Assembly (NCBI GenBank): GCA_009726135.1
Contig: WLIQ01000004.1
Span: forward strand, 1 to 48,527
Source of the DNA: Actinomycetota bacterium
GTDB lineage: Bacteria > Actinomycetota > Actinomycetes > Nanopelagicales > Nanopelagicaceae
Reading direction: 5' to 3'
Length of the DNA stretch: 48,527 bases
Part shown: one piece after another, positions 35,657 to 43,072 of the stretch
Numbering within the stretch: position 1 is the first letter of the stretch
How the letters are laid out: the number at the start of each line of letters is the position of its first letter
Notes under the pieces: generated by a model
What the model saw: the letters and a program-made list of their open reading frames with translations, nothing else
What the model was told of the DNA's origin: nothing
Database searches by the model: none
Program-made: the position numbers and the translations under genes

Positions 35657-35853
35657 TTTATCGATAAAACCTTTTTATGACATTTCCTTAGGTTGTTGAC
35701 CTGTTTGAGGTTTCCCTCTCTGATTCCGTAAATATCGATAAATTTATATTTACGGGCCCACCTTAGCGTTGCTAATATCGATAAATAGGTAATCGCATGC
35801 AATATTATCGATATATCTGCTAATAGATAATATCTAAAATATCGATTTATCGT
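35657..35853. repeat. Array of TATCGATA palindromes in an AT-rich gap
   Basis: Perfect TATCGATA occurs at 35659-35666 (within the 12-bp palindrome TTTATCGATAAA), 35733-35740, 35776-35783 and 35806-35813; TATCGATT is at 35840-35847 and a partial TTTATCG-TAAA at 35846-35856. Two copies share the 13-mer AATATCGATAAAT. Centres are 74, 43, 30 and 34 bp apart, near whole helical turns. The 35590-35860 gap has no gene that I can support. Confidence 0.85.
35726..35755. repeat. 10-bp inverted repeat around one TATCGATA copy
   Basis: CCGTAAATAT (35726-35735) and ATATTTACGG (35746-35755) are perfect reverse complements with a 10-nt loop. The left arm overlaps the second TATCGATA site. No T-run follows on either strand, so it does not look like a terminator. 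Confidence 0.7.
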
Positions 35854-35860
35854 AAAGACG

Positions 35861-36574
35861 TTATAATCCTAAAACGTTACGTAGATTTGTTAATTCACCC
35901 TCATTAAGGTTTCTCCAGCGTCCTTCGGGGGTATCGCCTAAGGAGATAGGACCGAAGTGCGTTCTGATCAAACGCAGGACCTGCACGTCGACGGCCTCCA
36001 TCAAACGGCGGATGATGTGATATCTGCCTTCATGGATCGAGACTTCGAGCCAAGTTGGCGAGAGCTCCTTATAGGTTAAAATCCTGCCCATTCCATCTTC
36101 TAATTCGATGCCTTTGAGCAGAATTTTATCTATGCCAGTTGGCAGCTTTCCCTCATGTTCGATGATGTAGGTCTTTTCTAGCCCAAAAGATGGGTGGGTA
36201 GCGCGAAAAGTTAGATCCCCATCATTAGTCAAAAGGATTAACCCTTCAGAATCTTTATCTAATCGGCCCACATGGAAAAGACGCTCTTTTCGCAGGTCAA
36301 TGAAGTCGCTCAACGAGGGACGACCATCGGGGTCGTACATGGTAGACAAAACACCTTTTGGTTTATGAAGTACTAAATAACTTTTAGACATAGAACGAGT
36401 AATTGTCTCACCATCTACCATGACTTGATGTAATTCAGGGTCAAACTTCGAACCCATTTCGCGAATTGTGATTCCATCGACCGAAACACGGCCGGATTCA
36501 ATAAGAGCATCTGCCCCACGACGGCTAGTAATACCCGCATCGGCAATTATCTTGTTAAGGCGCATCTGGCCCAT
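35861..36574 (-). CDS. rluB: 23S rRNA pseudouridine synthase, RluB/RsuA family
   Basis: A 237-residue pseudouridine synthase. An N-terminal S4 RNA-binding domain (MRLNKIIADAGITSRRGADALI) precedes the catalytic domain with the nucleophile Asp in GRLDKDSEGLILLTNDGDL. The later motif, usually EGRNRQVRRM, reads EGRYHIIRRL. ATG 36574 follows GGGAGG by 6 nt, and that site lies in a strong hairpin. Its position after scpB is standard in actinobacteria. The exact target uridine is not readable. Confidence 0.92.
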   Translation of the reverse strand: MGQMRLNKIIADAGITSRRGADALIESGRVSVDGITIREMGSKFDPELHQVMVDGETITRSMSKSYLVLHKPKGVLSTMYDPDGRPSLSDFIDLRKERLFHVGRLDKDSEGLILLTNDGDLTFRATHPSFGLEKTYIIEHEGKLPTGIDKILLKGIELEDGMGRILTYKELSPTWLEVSIHEGRYHIIRRLMEAVDVQVLRLIRTHFGPISLGDTPEGRWRNLNEGELTNLRNVLGL

Positions 36575-36575
36575 G

Positions 36576-36609
36576 GCTATCCTCCCGACAGTCAGGTGAG
36601 GAGGATAGC
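36576..36609 (-). promoter_or_regulatory. Hairpin that hides the rluB ribosome-binding site
   Basis: In mRNA sense GCTATCCTCC (36609-36600) pairs perfectly with GGAGGATAGC (36585-36576) across a 14-nt loop. The second arm contains the rluB Shine-Dalgarno and ends 1 nt before its ATG. The scpB stop (36619-36617) is 8 nt before the hairpin, so a ribosome ending scpB could open it. Confidence 0.7.
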
Positions 36610-36616
36610 GTGAAGG

Positions 36617-37168
36617 TTAGTCAGTTAGCGAATCAAGGATCTCGTCGAGGCCATCTAGGTTGGGAAGATACGGCGCCAGCGCTGGAAGATCCTCGAGGCT
36701 GTTGAGGCCTAAACGCTCCAAAAAGTAGCTGGTGGTCTTATAGAGGATGGCTCCACTTTCGTGCTCAATACCTGACTCCTCAACCAATCCGCGTGTGACT
36801 AGAGTTTTCATAACCGCTTCGACATTGACGCCACGGATAGCTGAAACGCGAGCTCGAGAGACGGGTTGACGGTAGGCGATAACTGAGAGCGTTTCCAGCG
36901 CCGCTTGGGTGAGGCGGGACTGCTGCCCATCTAATACAAATTTCTCTACCGCAGCGTGATAGTCAGGGTTGCTGTAAAAACGCCATCCACCATTGATTTT
37001 GCGAAGCGAGAACCCACGCTCATCATAGGTAGTCGTCAAATGTGCTAGAGCTGCCTCGATCTCATCTACTGGCTTCTCAAGCACTTGGGCCAAAATCACT
37101 TCCGAGACAGGCTCATCGACGACCATCAAGATCGCTTCAATTGAACGCTCAACTTCTACATTAGACAT
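36617..37168 (-). CDS. scpB: Segregation and condensation protein B
   Basis: A 183-residue winged-helix protein of the SMC-ScpAB condensin complex, which compacts and segregates the chromosome. Recognisable segments are IEAILMVVDEPVSEVILAQVL, the TQAALETLSVIAYRQPVSRA motif and the IRGVNVEAVMKTLV helix. ATG 37168 is chosen because AAGG lies 8 nt upstream and it overlaps scpA by 8 nt; a longer frame from 37198 is less likely. It is followed by rluB. Confidence 0.95.
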   Translation of the reverse strand: MSNVEVERSIEAILMVVDEPVSEVILAQVLEKPVDEIEAALAHLTTTYDERGFSLRKINGGWRFYSNPDYHAAVEKFVLDGQQSRLTQAALETLSVIAYRQPVSRARVSAIRGVNVEAVMKTLVTRGLVEESGIEHESGAILYKTTSYFLERLGLNSLEDLPALAPYLPNLDGLDEILDSLTD

Positions 37169-38033
37169 TCGTACTACCTTCGCTCGGTTCGTCATCAAGT
37201 GAAACTACGGGGATATCAAACTCATCGGTGACTTCGACCTCGCCTTCCTGCGAGCCTGTCCAGGAGATTTGCAGCTCCCCTAGGGCTACAACTTGGTCAA
37301 AGCGTAAAACTCCCTGGCGGTAAAGATCCAACAGGGCTAGAAAACGGGCGACGATTACAAGCGTATTTTGAGCGTCAGAGACCAGGTTTCTAAAGCTCAT
37401 AGATTTACCTCGTCGCAAAGCCTCAACCACAAGTCGAGACTCTTCAGCAACACTGACCAGAGGCAGATGCAGATGCTCCACGCTAACCAACGGTGCAACC
37501 TTCGGGGTCAATACACGTTCGGCGATAGCGGCAAAGCGTTGTGGTCCAACACCAATGAGAACCTCAGGCAAGAGTGCGCTCAAAGTTGGATCCAATGCGA
37601 CAACGCGTGGGAAGAACTTGTCGGCGGTAATGATGCGCTCGCTAAAGGTTGCCGCGATCTCCTTAAATGCTCGGTATTGGAGCAAGCGGGCAAAGAGAAT
37701 GTCGCGGGCCTCAAGAAGGGCTAGATCCTCTTCATCATCGACTTCCCCGCTTGGCAGTAAACGTGCGGCTTTGAGATCTAAAAGCGTTGCAGCTACTACG
37801 AGAAACTCTGTCGCCTGATCCAGACGCCAGCCCTCTCCTGAGGCCTCTAAGGACCTGATAAAGGCTATGAACTCATCGGTTACCAGGCTCAGAGAGATCT
37901 CGGTGATGTCCATCTTGTGACGCGAGATGAGCTGTAAGAGAAGATCAAAAGGTCCATCGAAATTCTCCAGGTGGACGGAGAACGCGCCTGCTGCGGCGTT
38001 AACGTCGGCTGATTCCTCTAGCGATAAATCCAT
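37161..38033 (-). CDS. scpA: Segregation and condensation protein A
   Basis: The 290-residue kleisin subunit that bridges the SMC heads. The N-terminal FSVHLENFDGPFDLLLQLI is the SMC-neck binding helix, and the C-terminal winged helix includes NTLVIVARFLALLDLYRQG. The extreme C-terminus is acidic. TAGGGT lies 6 nt before the ATG, suggesting a leaderless operon start for scpA-scpB-rluB. It is divergent from parA with 81 nt between the start codons. Confidence 0.95.
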   Translation of the reverse strand: MDLSLEESADVNAAAGAFSVHLENFDGPFDLLLQLISRHKMDITEISLSLVTDEFIAFIRSLEASGEGWRLDQATEFLVVAATLLDLKAARLLPSGEVDDEEDLALLEARDILFARLLQYRAFKEIAATFSERIITADKFFPRVVALDPTLSALLPEVLIGVGPQRFAAIAERVLTPKVAPLVSVEHLHLPLVSVAEESRLVVEALRRGKSMSFRNLVSDAQNTLVIVARFLALLDLYRQGVLRFDQVVALGELQISWTGSQEGEVEVTDEFDIPVVSLDDEPSEGSTNV

Positions 38034-38039
38034 GGCGTC

Positions 38040-38045
38040 ACCCTA
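38040..38045 (-). promoter_or_regulatory. -10 box (TAGGGT) for scpA
   Basis: TAGGGT ends 6 nt before the scpA ATG at 38033. It lies beside the divergent parA promoter, so both may be controlled together. Confidence 0.5.
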
Positions 38046-38053
38046 CTTCACAG

Positions 38054-38088
38054 TTGCCCCAGTTCTAGGTAGCGCGTAGGCTCGCGCT
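38054..38088 (+). promoter_or_regulatory. parA promoter with palindromic operator candidate
   Basis: TTGCCC (38054-38059) and TAGGCT (38077-38082) are 17 nt apart. The -10 box is exactly enclosed by the perfect inverted repeat AGCGCG...CGCGCT (38071-38076 and 38083-38088). A protein bound there would block the promoter, which fits autoregulation by the ParA partner. Confidence 0.5.
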
Positions 38089-38114
38089 CAATTCACCGAA
38101 AAGAGGTTTGACGC

Positions 38115-38999
38115 TTGAACGCTAAATCGACAAATCAAGAAGATGTCGCCACTACTGCCACTCTGCTTGGTAAAAATGCAGCGAGCATTCCTACACCTGC
38201 CCCGATTACTGAACATGGCAACGCCAAGGTAGTCGCGATATTCAACCAAAAAGGTGGAGTCGGAAAGACAACGACAACTATTAACTTGGGTGCTTCTTTG
38301 GCTGAACTGGGCCGTCGTGTTTTGTTAGTCGACTTTGACCCACAGGGTGGATTATCACTTGGTCTTGGTGTTAACGCACACTCTTTGCCGCTCGAACAAA
38401 CTGTTTACTACGCACTTATGACACCTACAGCTAACGTCGATTCGATTGTTTTAAAATCTGCAGTCCCTGGCTTGGATTTCTTACCTGCTAACCGCGATCT
38501 CGGTACAGCAGAAACAACTCTTGGTGCTGAAATTGGAGGACAACAATATTTAAAGCGCGCCCTAGCGTCTTTGCGTGATTACTACGATGTTATTTTAATT
38601 GATTGCCAGCCAACAATGGGTCAGTTGACAATCAACGCACTTGTTGCCGCCGATGAAGTAATTGTTCCTTTGCAATGTGAATACTTCGCTCTTCATGGAT
38701 TTATCGAACTAAAGGGAAACTTAGATAAGGTTAAAAACTTCCTAAATCCAAACTTGCGCCTCATTGGAATTTTGGCAACTATGTACGACAAGAAAACATC
38801 ACATAATCGCCAAGTTCTAGAACGAATCCTTGAACAGTTCCCAGCAGATGTTTTCGAAACAATAATCGCAAAGACAATTCGTTTTCCCGAAACTACTGTT
38901 GTTGGAGAGCCAATTACAACGTATGCCACTTCTTCTGGTGGCGCGGCTTCATATCGCCGTCTAGCACGCGAACTTATCGCCCGAGGAGGCGCACGATGA
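38115..38999 (+). CDS. ParA-family ATPase (chromosomal, scpA-linked)
   Basis: A 294-residue deviant Walker-type ATPase. The P-loop is FNQKGGVGKTTTTINLG (near 50-66), and DFDPQGG and LIDCQPTMGQ complete the site. A ~38-residue Thr/Ala/Pro-rich N-terminal tail precedes the domain. The start is TTG 38115 with AGAGG 8 nt upstream. It is not the oriC ParA next to ParB; no ParB is encoded here. Its direct partner is a small ribbon-helix-helix protein. It likely organises or moves DNA or protein cargo, but the role is unproven. Confidence 0.88.
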   Translation: MNAKSTNQEDVATTATLLGKNAASIPTPAPITEHGNAKVVAIFNQKGGVGKTTTTINLGASLAELGRRVLLVDFDPQGGLSLGLGVNAHSLPLEQTVYYALMTPTANVDSIVLKSAVPGLDFLPANRDLGTAETTLGAEIGGQQYLKRALASLRDYYDVILIDCQPTMGQLTINALVAADEVIVPLQCEYFALHGFIELKGNLDKVKNFLNPNLRLIGILATMYDKKTSHNRQVLERILEQFPADVFETIIAKTIRFPETTVVGEPITTYATSSGGAASYRRLARELIARGGAR

Positions 39000-39406
39000 C
39001 ACGTAGAGCAAACCTTCCAGGTGCAGATGAACTATTTCGTTCAACCGCTCCCGCATTAAGTGCAGTTCCCGCTCAAAATGAAGCACCCGCACCTCTAGTT
39101 CCACCAGCAATCGCTACACCAAAAGCTCCATCAAGTAAAAAGGGTGTCCGCACTATTGCTCGTCGACGCGTTACTACAGTTGATCGTTCACCATCAGGAC
39201 GTGAGCGCCATGATGAAAAAATCACTGTCTACCTGTCCCCCGACGAACTTTTTGAATTAGATCAGGCGCGATTGCAGTTGCGAGGAGATTTGGGTCTAGC
39301 AGTTGATCGCGGACGCATCGTTCGTGAATCTATTGCTGTGATCATCGCTGACTTAGAAGCAAAAGGCGATCAAAGCATCCTTGCACGTCGCTTACGCGGT
39401 CTGTAG
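38996..39406 (+). CDS. Ribbon-helix-helix-like DNA-binding partner of ParA
   Basis: A 136-residue protein with a Pro/Ala-rich N-terminus (about 15-45), a basic patch (KKGVRTIARRR) and a C-terminal domain with the ribbon-helix-helix pattern: a strand KITVYLSPDELFELD and a helix GRIVRESIAVIIADLEAKG. Its start overlaps parA as ATGA. Plasmid partition systems of type Ib pair ParA with such proteins, which bind arrays of short repeats. The DNA target here is unknown; the TATCGATA array 2.3 kb away is a candidate. Family-level function is not established. Confidence 0.75.
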   Translation: MTRRANLPGADELFRSTAPALSAVPAQNEAPAPLVPPAIATPKAPSSKKGVRTIARRRVTTVDRSPSGRERHDEKITVYLSPDELFELDQARLQLRGDLGLAVDRGRIVRESIAVIIADLEAKGDQSILARRLRGL

Positions 39407-39409
39407 AAC

Positions 39410-40333
39410 TTAGTTTCGCGCACGTGGGTGCGCTAAGGAATACGTTTCACGCACTTTATCGATAGTTATAAGTGTGTATATCTGAGTTGTCGTAACCGAT
39501 GAGTGCCCCAATAGCTCTTGCACTACTCGAATATCAGCACCTCCATCGAGCAAATGAGTTGCATATGAATGTCGAAATACGTGCGGTGATACTTTCTCAC
39601 TTATTCCTACATCGTTAGCGGCTCGAATGACGATGTTCCAGGCAGATTGCCTGGTGATACGCAAACCTCGGGAATTAAGAAATAGAGCAGAGTTAACTTT
39701 GGAACTCTTGGCGGCAAGTCCTGGACGTATCCTTACCATGTAATCATCAATTGCCTTTGAAGCAAAAGTACCAAGTGGAACTATCCGTTCTTTCGAACCC
39801 TTGCCTCTAAGTTTGAGTGTCGTTATTGTGCCATCGTCAGTCTGCACTTCATTTAAATCAGCAAGATTTATTCCGATGAGTTCTGAAACGCGTGCACCAC
39901 TGCTGTAGAGGAGTTCAATCATTGTTTGATCACGCAAAGTGATCGGATTGCCTTCACGATAAGCGGCCGAAATCATCGACATTATCTGTTCAATAGAAAG
40001 CGCTTTAGGTAAGCGACGATTGGCACGCTGTGGCAACATTTCAAATGTTGGATTGGCGATTCCAAACTCATTATTGGCATGCTTGAAAAATCCCCGTAAA
40101 GTAGAATCGATACGACTAATACTTGCTAAGGAAAGATTTTGTGACTTCATTAATGACTCAAACTCAGAAATCTTTTCTGGGGTAACTTGCGTAAGCGAAG
40201 TTCCTTCAAGAAAGAGTTGGAATTTAGATAAATCCCGACGATATGCCAAAAGCGTGTTAGCTGCTAAACCGCGCTCGATTGTTAGGTGATTAAGAAAAGA
40301 AGTTGCGGCTAGTTCAAAGTTTATAACTTGCAT
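39410..40333 (-). CDS. xerD: Tyrosine recombinase XerD
   Basis: A 307-residue site-specific recombinase that resolves chromosome dimers at dif with XerC. The N-terminal SAM-like domain begins SFLNHLTIERGLAANTLLAY, and the catalytic residues are Arg (YSSGARVSELIG), Lys (GKGSKERIVPLG), His-Arg (PHVFRHSYATHLL), His (LLGHSSVTTTQIY) and Tyr at the end of that motif. ATG 40333 lies 20 nt inside ald with AAGG upstream. A TATCGATA copy lies in its 3' end (39457-39464). A candidate dif is 13.4 kb away. Confidence 0.94.
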   Translation of the reverse strand: MQVINFELAATSFLNHLTIERGLAANTLLAYRRDLSKFQLFLEGTSLTQVTPEKISEFESLMKSQNLSLASISRIDSTLRGFFKHANNEFGIANPTFEMLPQRANRRLPKALSIEQIMSMISAAYREGNPITLRDQTMIELLYSSGARVSELIGINLADLNEVQTDDGTITTLKLRGKGSKERIVPLGTFASKAIDDYMVRIRPGLAAKSSKVNSALFLNSRGLRITRQSAWNIVIRAANDVGISEKVSPHVFRHSYATHLLDGGADIRVVQELLGHSSVTTTQIYTLITIDKVRETYSLAHPRARN

Positions 40334-41411
40334 AACCATGTGCCTTAGCGACTTCGGCGTAATAGATTTTGCCATCATGAACATTTAAACCTTTAGCTAA
40401 ATCCTTGTCCACATCACAAGCGCCTGCCCAACCATGTTGAGCAATCGCTAACGCGTACGGCAAAGTGGCGTTCGTGAGCGCGTATGTGCTGGCGACTGGA
40501 ACTGCGCCTGGCATATTTGCTACGCAATAAAAAAGAGAGTTGTGAACCCTATATGTTGGTTCAGCATGTGTTGTTGCATGGGAATCTTCGAAACAACCAC
40601 CTTGATCTATCGCTATATCTACTAAAACCGAACCAAATTTCATTTGCTTCACTAAAGAGTTCGAAACCAACTTTGGAGCTTTAGCCCCGTGTACTAAAAC
40701 TGCACCAATCACTAAATCAGCAGTTTTAACTTCGCGTTCTATCGCGTGTTTAGACGCAGTAAGTGTTTTGATGCGGCCAGAATAAACCGTATCAATATAT
40801 TGCAATCGGCTAACAGATCGATCGATGATTGTTACGTCAGCACCCATACCAATGGCGACAACCGCAGCATTTAAACCTGAAACTCCACCACCAATTACAA
40901 CTACTTTTCCTGGAGCTACACCTGGCACTCCCCCAAGTAATACTCCACGTCCTCCGTGAGGCTTTTCTAAAGCCGTAGCACCTACTTGTGTTGCCAGTCG
41001 GCCAGCAACTTCACTCATTGGCGCCAACAAGGGAAGATGTCCATTTACTTCTACAGTTTCGTAGGCGATTGCAGTAATGCCACTTGAAACTAAGGCATCA
41101 GTGCAGGCTTTGGATGCGGCTAAATGCAGATATGTGAAAAGCACTTGATCTTTACGAAGAAATGAATACTCACTTTCTATAGGTTCTTTTACTTTGAGAA
41201 CCAATTCAGCTTTGCTCCACACTTCATTTGCACTTGCAACGATCGAGGCACCTACGTCAATAAAATCCTGGTCGGTCAATGACGAACCAAGTCCAGCTGT
41301 GGTTTCTATAAGGACGCTGTGGCCTGTTGCAATGAATTCAGAGACACCTTCGGGGGTAATCGCAACGCGTGATTCGTGGACCTTTATCTCTTTAGGAATT
41401 CCAACGATCAT
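40314..41411 (-). CDS. ald: Alanine dehydrogenase
   Basis: A 365-residue NAD enzyme that interconverts alanine and pyruvate plus ammonia. The start [21 protein letters not shown] is the family signature, [17 protein letters not shown] is an active-site segment, and [13 protein letters not shown] is the Rossmann loop. Its ATG directly follows the pyrG stop (TAAATG) and its end overlaps xerD. In mycobacteria a NUDIX hydrolase lies between pyrG and xerD; here ald takes that place. Confidence 0.95.
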   Translation of the reverse strand: MIVGIPKEIKVHESRVAITPEGVSEFIATGHSVLIETTAGLGSSLTDQDFIDVGASIVASANEVWSKAELVLKVKEPIESEYSFLRKDQVLFTYLHLAASKACTDALVSSGITAIAYETVEVNGHLPLLAPMSEVAGRLATQVGATALEKPHGGRGVLLGGVPGVAPGKVVVIGGGVSGLNAAVVAIGMGADVTIIDRSVSRLQYIDTVYSGRIKTLTASKHAIEREVKTADLVIGAVLVHGAKAPKLVSNSLVKQMKFGSVLVDIAIDQGGCFEDSHATTHAEPTYRVHNSLFYCVANMPGAVPVASTYALTNATLPYALAIAQHGWAGACDVDKDLAKGLNVHDGKIYYAEVAKAHGYASYKL

Positions 41412-43046
41412 TTATTTGCCTTTCGCTGCTACCGCCGCTTTGATTAATCCAACAAAGAGTGGATGAGGTTTAGTAGGGCGTGAGCGAAGCTCAGGATGAG
41501 CTTGGGTGCCTACGTAGTAAGGATGTACCTCTTTTGGTAGTTCTACAAACTCGACTAAATCTCGCTCCTTATACATACCTGAGAAAACCAAACCTGATTG
41601 AGCTATTTGATCACGGTATTGATTATTAACTTCATAACGGTGTCTATGCCGCTCAGAAATCTCCAACGACCCATAAGTCTGTGCAACGACTGATCCTTTG
41701 AGTAAGTCAGATTTGTACAAACCTAGGCGCATGGTGCCGCCCATATCACCATCACCTTCTACAACATGCTTTTGATCCTGCATTGTCGCAATTACGGGCG
41801 TACCAGAATCTGAAAACTCCGCAGATATTGCATCACTAATTCCAGCCAGATTACGTGCTGCTTCAATCACCATACACTGTAATCCGAGACATAAACCGAG
41901 TGTTGGAATCTTGTTTTCTCGAGCGAATTTTAATGCGCCTACTTTGCCTTCAATCCCGCGAATTCCAAAACCACCTGGAACAACAATTGCATCTAATCCT
42001 TGTAGATGTTTTGCCGCACCCTGTGCACTTTCACATTCATCGCTAGGGATCCAAACAATCTCGATTTTAGTTTCATTTGCAAAACCGCCTGCACGTAAAG
42101 CTTCTGATACAGAAAGATAGGCGTCTGGTAAATCAATATATTTTCCAACCAAACCTACGCGGACGTGGTGCTTTGGATGATGTACTTTTTCAAGTAGTGC
42201 ATCCCATTCGCCCCAGACAACATCGTGGCCACCTAAATCAAGGCGTTTGACGACGTATGAATCGAGCCCCTCTGAATGCAAAACTTTCGGAATATCGTAG
42301 ATCGATGGTGCATCCATTGCAGCAACTACAGCTTCAAGGTCAACGTCGCACATTAATGAGATTTTCTTTTTTACTGCTGCAGGAATTTCGCGATCAGAAC
42401 GTAAAACAATCGCATCCGGAGCAATACCAATACTGCGTAATGCTGCAACTGAGTGTTGTGTCGGTTTCGTTTTCAATTCTCCAGAAGGACCGATGTATGG
42501 CACCAGCGAGATGTGCAAGTAGAAAACATTGTCACGGCCAACTTCTTGGCGAATCTGTCGAATAGCTTCTAAAAATGGTTGAGATTCAATATCCCCGACT
42601 GTTCCGCCAACTTCAGTAATGACCACATCGATATCTGGTGCTGCCATGGCTCGAATTCGTTCTTTGATTTCATTAGTGATGTGTGGAATTACTTGTACGG
42701 TTTCACCCAGGTATTCACCGCGACGTTCGCGAGCAATTACACGTGAATACACCTGACCCGTCGTCACATTTGCTGAGCCATGAAGATTGGTGTCGAGAAA
42801 TCTTTCATAGTGGCCAATATCCAAATCTGTTTCAGCACCATCATCTGTCACAAAAACTTCACCATGCTGGAAAGGGTTCATGGTGCCTGGGTCGACGTTG
42901 AGGTACGGATCTAGTTTCTGCATCGTCACACGAATGCCGCGAGCTACCAATAATCTGCCGAGTGATGAGGCAGTGAGTCCTTTGCCAAGTGAGGAGGCAA
43001 CTCCGCCAGTTACGAACAAATGCTTAGTTACATGAGGTTGGCCCAT
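41412..43046 (-). CDS. pyrG: CTP synthase
   Basis: A 544-residue enzyme that makes CTP from UTP with glutamine. The N-terminal ligase domain begins [19 protein letters not shown], and the C-terminal glutaminase has the nucleophile Cys in [10 protein letters not shown] and the His-Glu pair in [12 protein letters not shown] 43046 has TAGGTT 8 nt upstream and starts the conserved N-terminus; the frame from 43064 is less likely. It abuts ald with TAAATG. Confidence 0.96.
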   Translation of the reverse strand: MGQPHVTKHLFVTGGVASSLGKGLTASSLGRLLVARGIRVTMQKLDPYLNVDPGTMNPFQHGEVFVTDDGAETDLDIGHYERFLDTNLHGSANVTTGQVYSRVIARERRGEYLGETVQVIPHITNEIKERIRAMAAPDIDVVITEVGGTVGDIESQPFLEAIRQIRQEVGRDNVFYLHISLVPYIGPSGELKTKPTQHSVAALRSIGIAPDAIVLRSDREIPAAVKKKISLMCDVDLEAVVAAMDAPSIYDIPKVLHSEGLDSYVVKRLDLGGHDVVWGEWDALLEKVHHPKHHVRVGLVGKYIDLPDAYLSVSEALRAGGFANETKIEIVWIPSDECESAQGAAKHLQGLDAIVVPGGFGIRGIEGKVGALKFARENKIPTLGLCLGLQCMVIEAARNLAGISDAISAEFSDSGTPVIATMQDQKHVVEGDGDMGGTMRLGLYKSDLLKGSVVAQTYGSLEISERHRHRYEVNNQYRDQIAQSGLVFSGMYKERDLVEFVELPKEVHPYYVGTQAHPELRSRPTKPHPLFVGLIKAAVAAKGK

Positions 43047-43054
43047 GGGAGACG

Positions 43055-43060
43055 AACCTA
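43055..43060 (-). promoter_or_regulatory. -10 box (TAGGTT) for pyrG
   Basis: TAGGTT ends 8 nt before the ATG at 43046, in the 26-nt gap after recN. Confidence 0.4.
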
Positions 43061-43072
43061 TCATTGCTTTGG

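Noticed and set aside
35726..35755. Intrinsic terminator for rluB
   Set aside because: The stem is AT-rich and no T-run follows in the rluB direction.
35590..35860. oriC-like region
   Set aside because: It is AT-rich with repeats, but I see no DnaA boxes of the TTATCCACA type and none of the usual oriC neighbours (dnaA, dnaN, rnpA, ParB).
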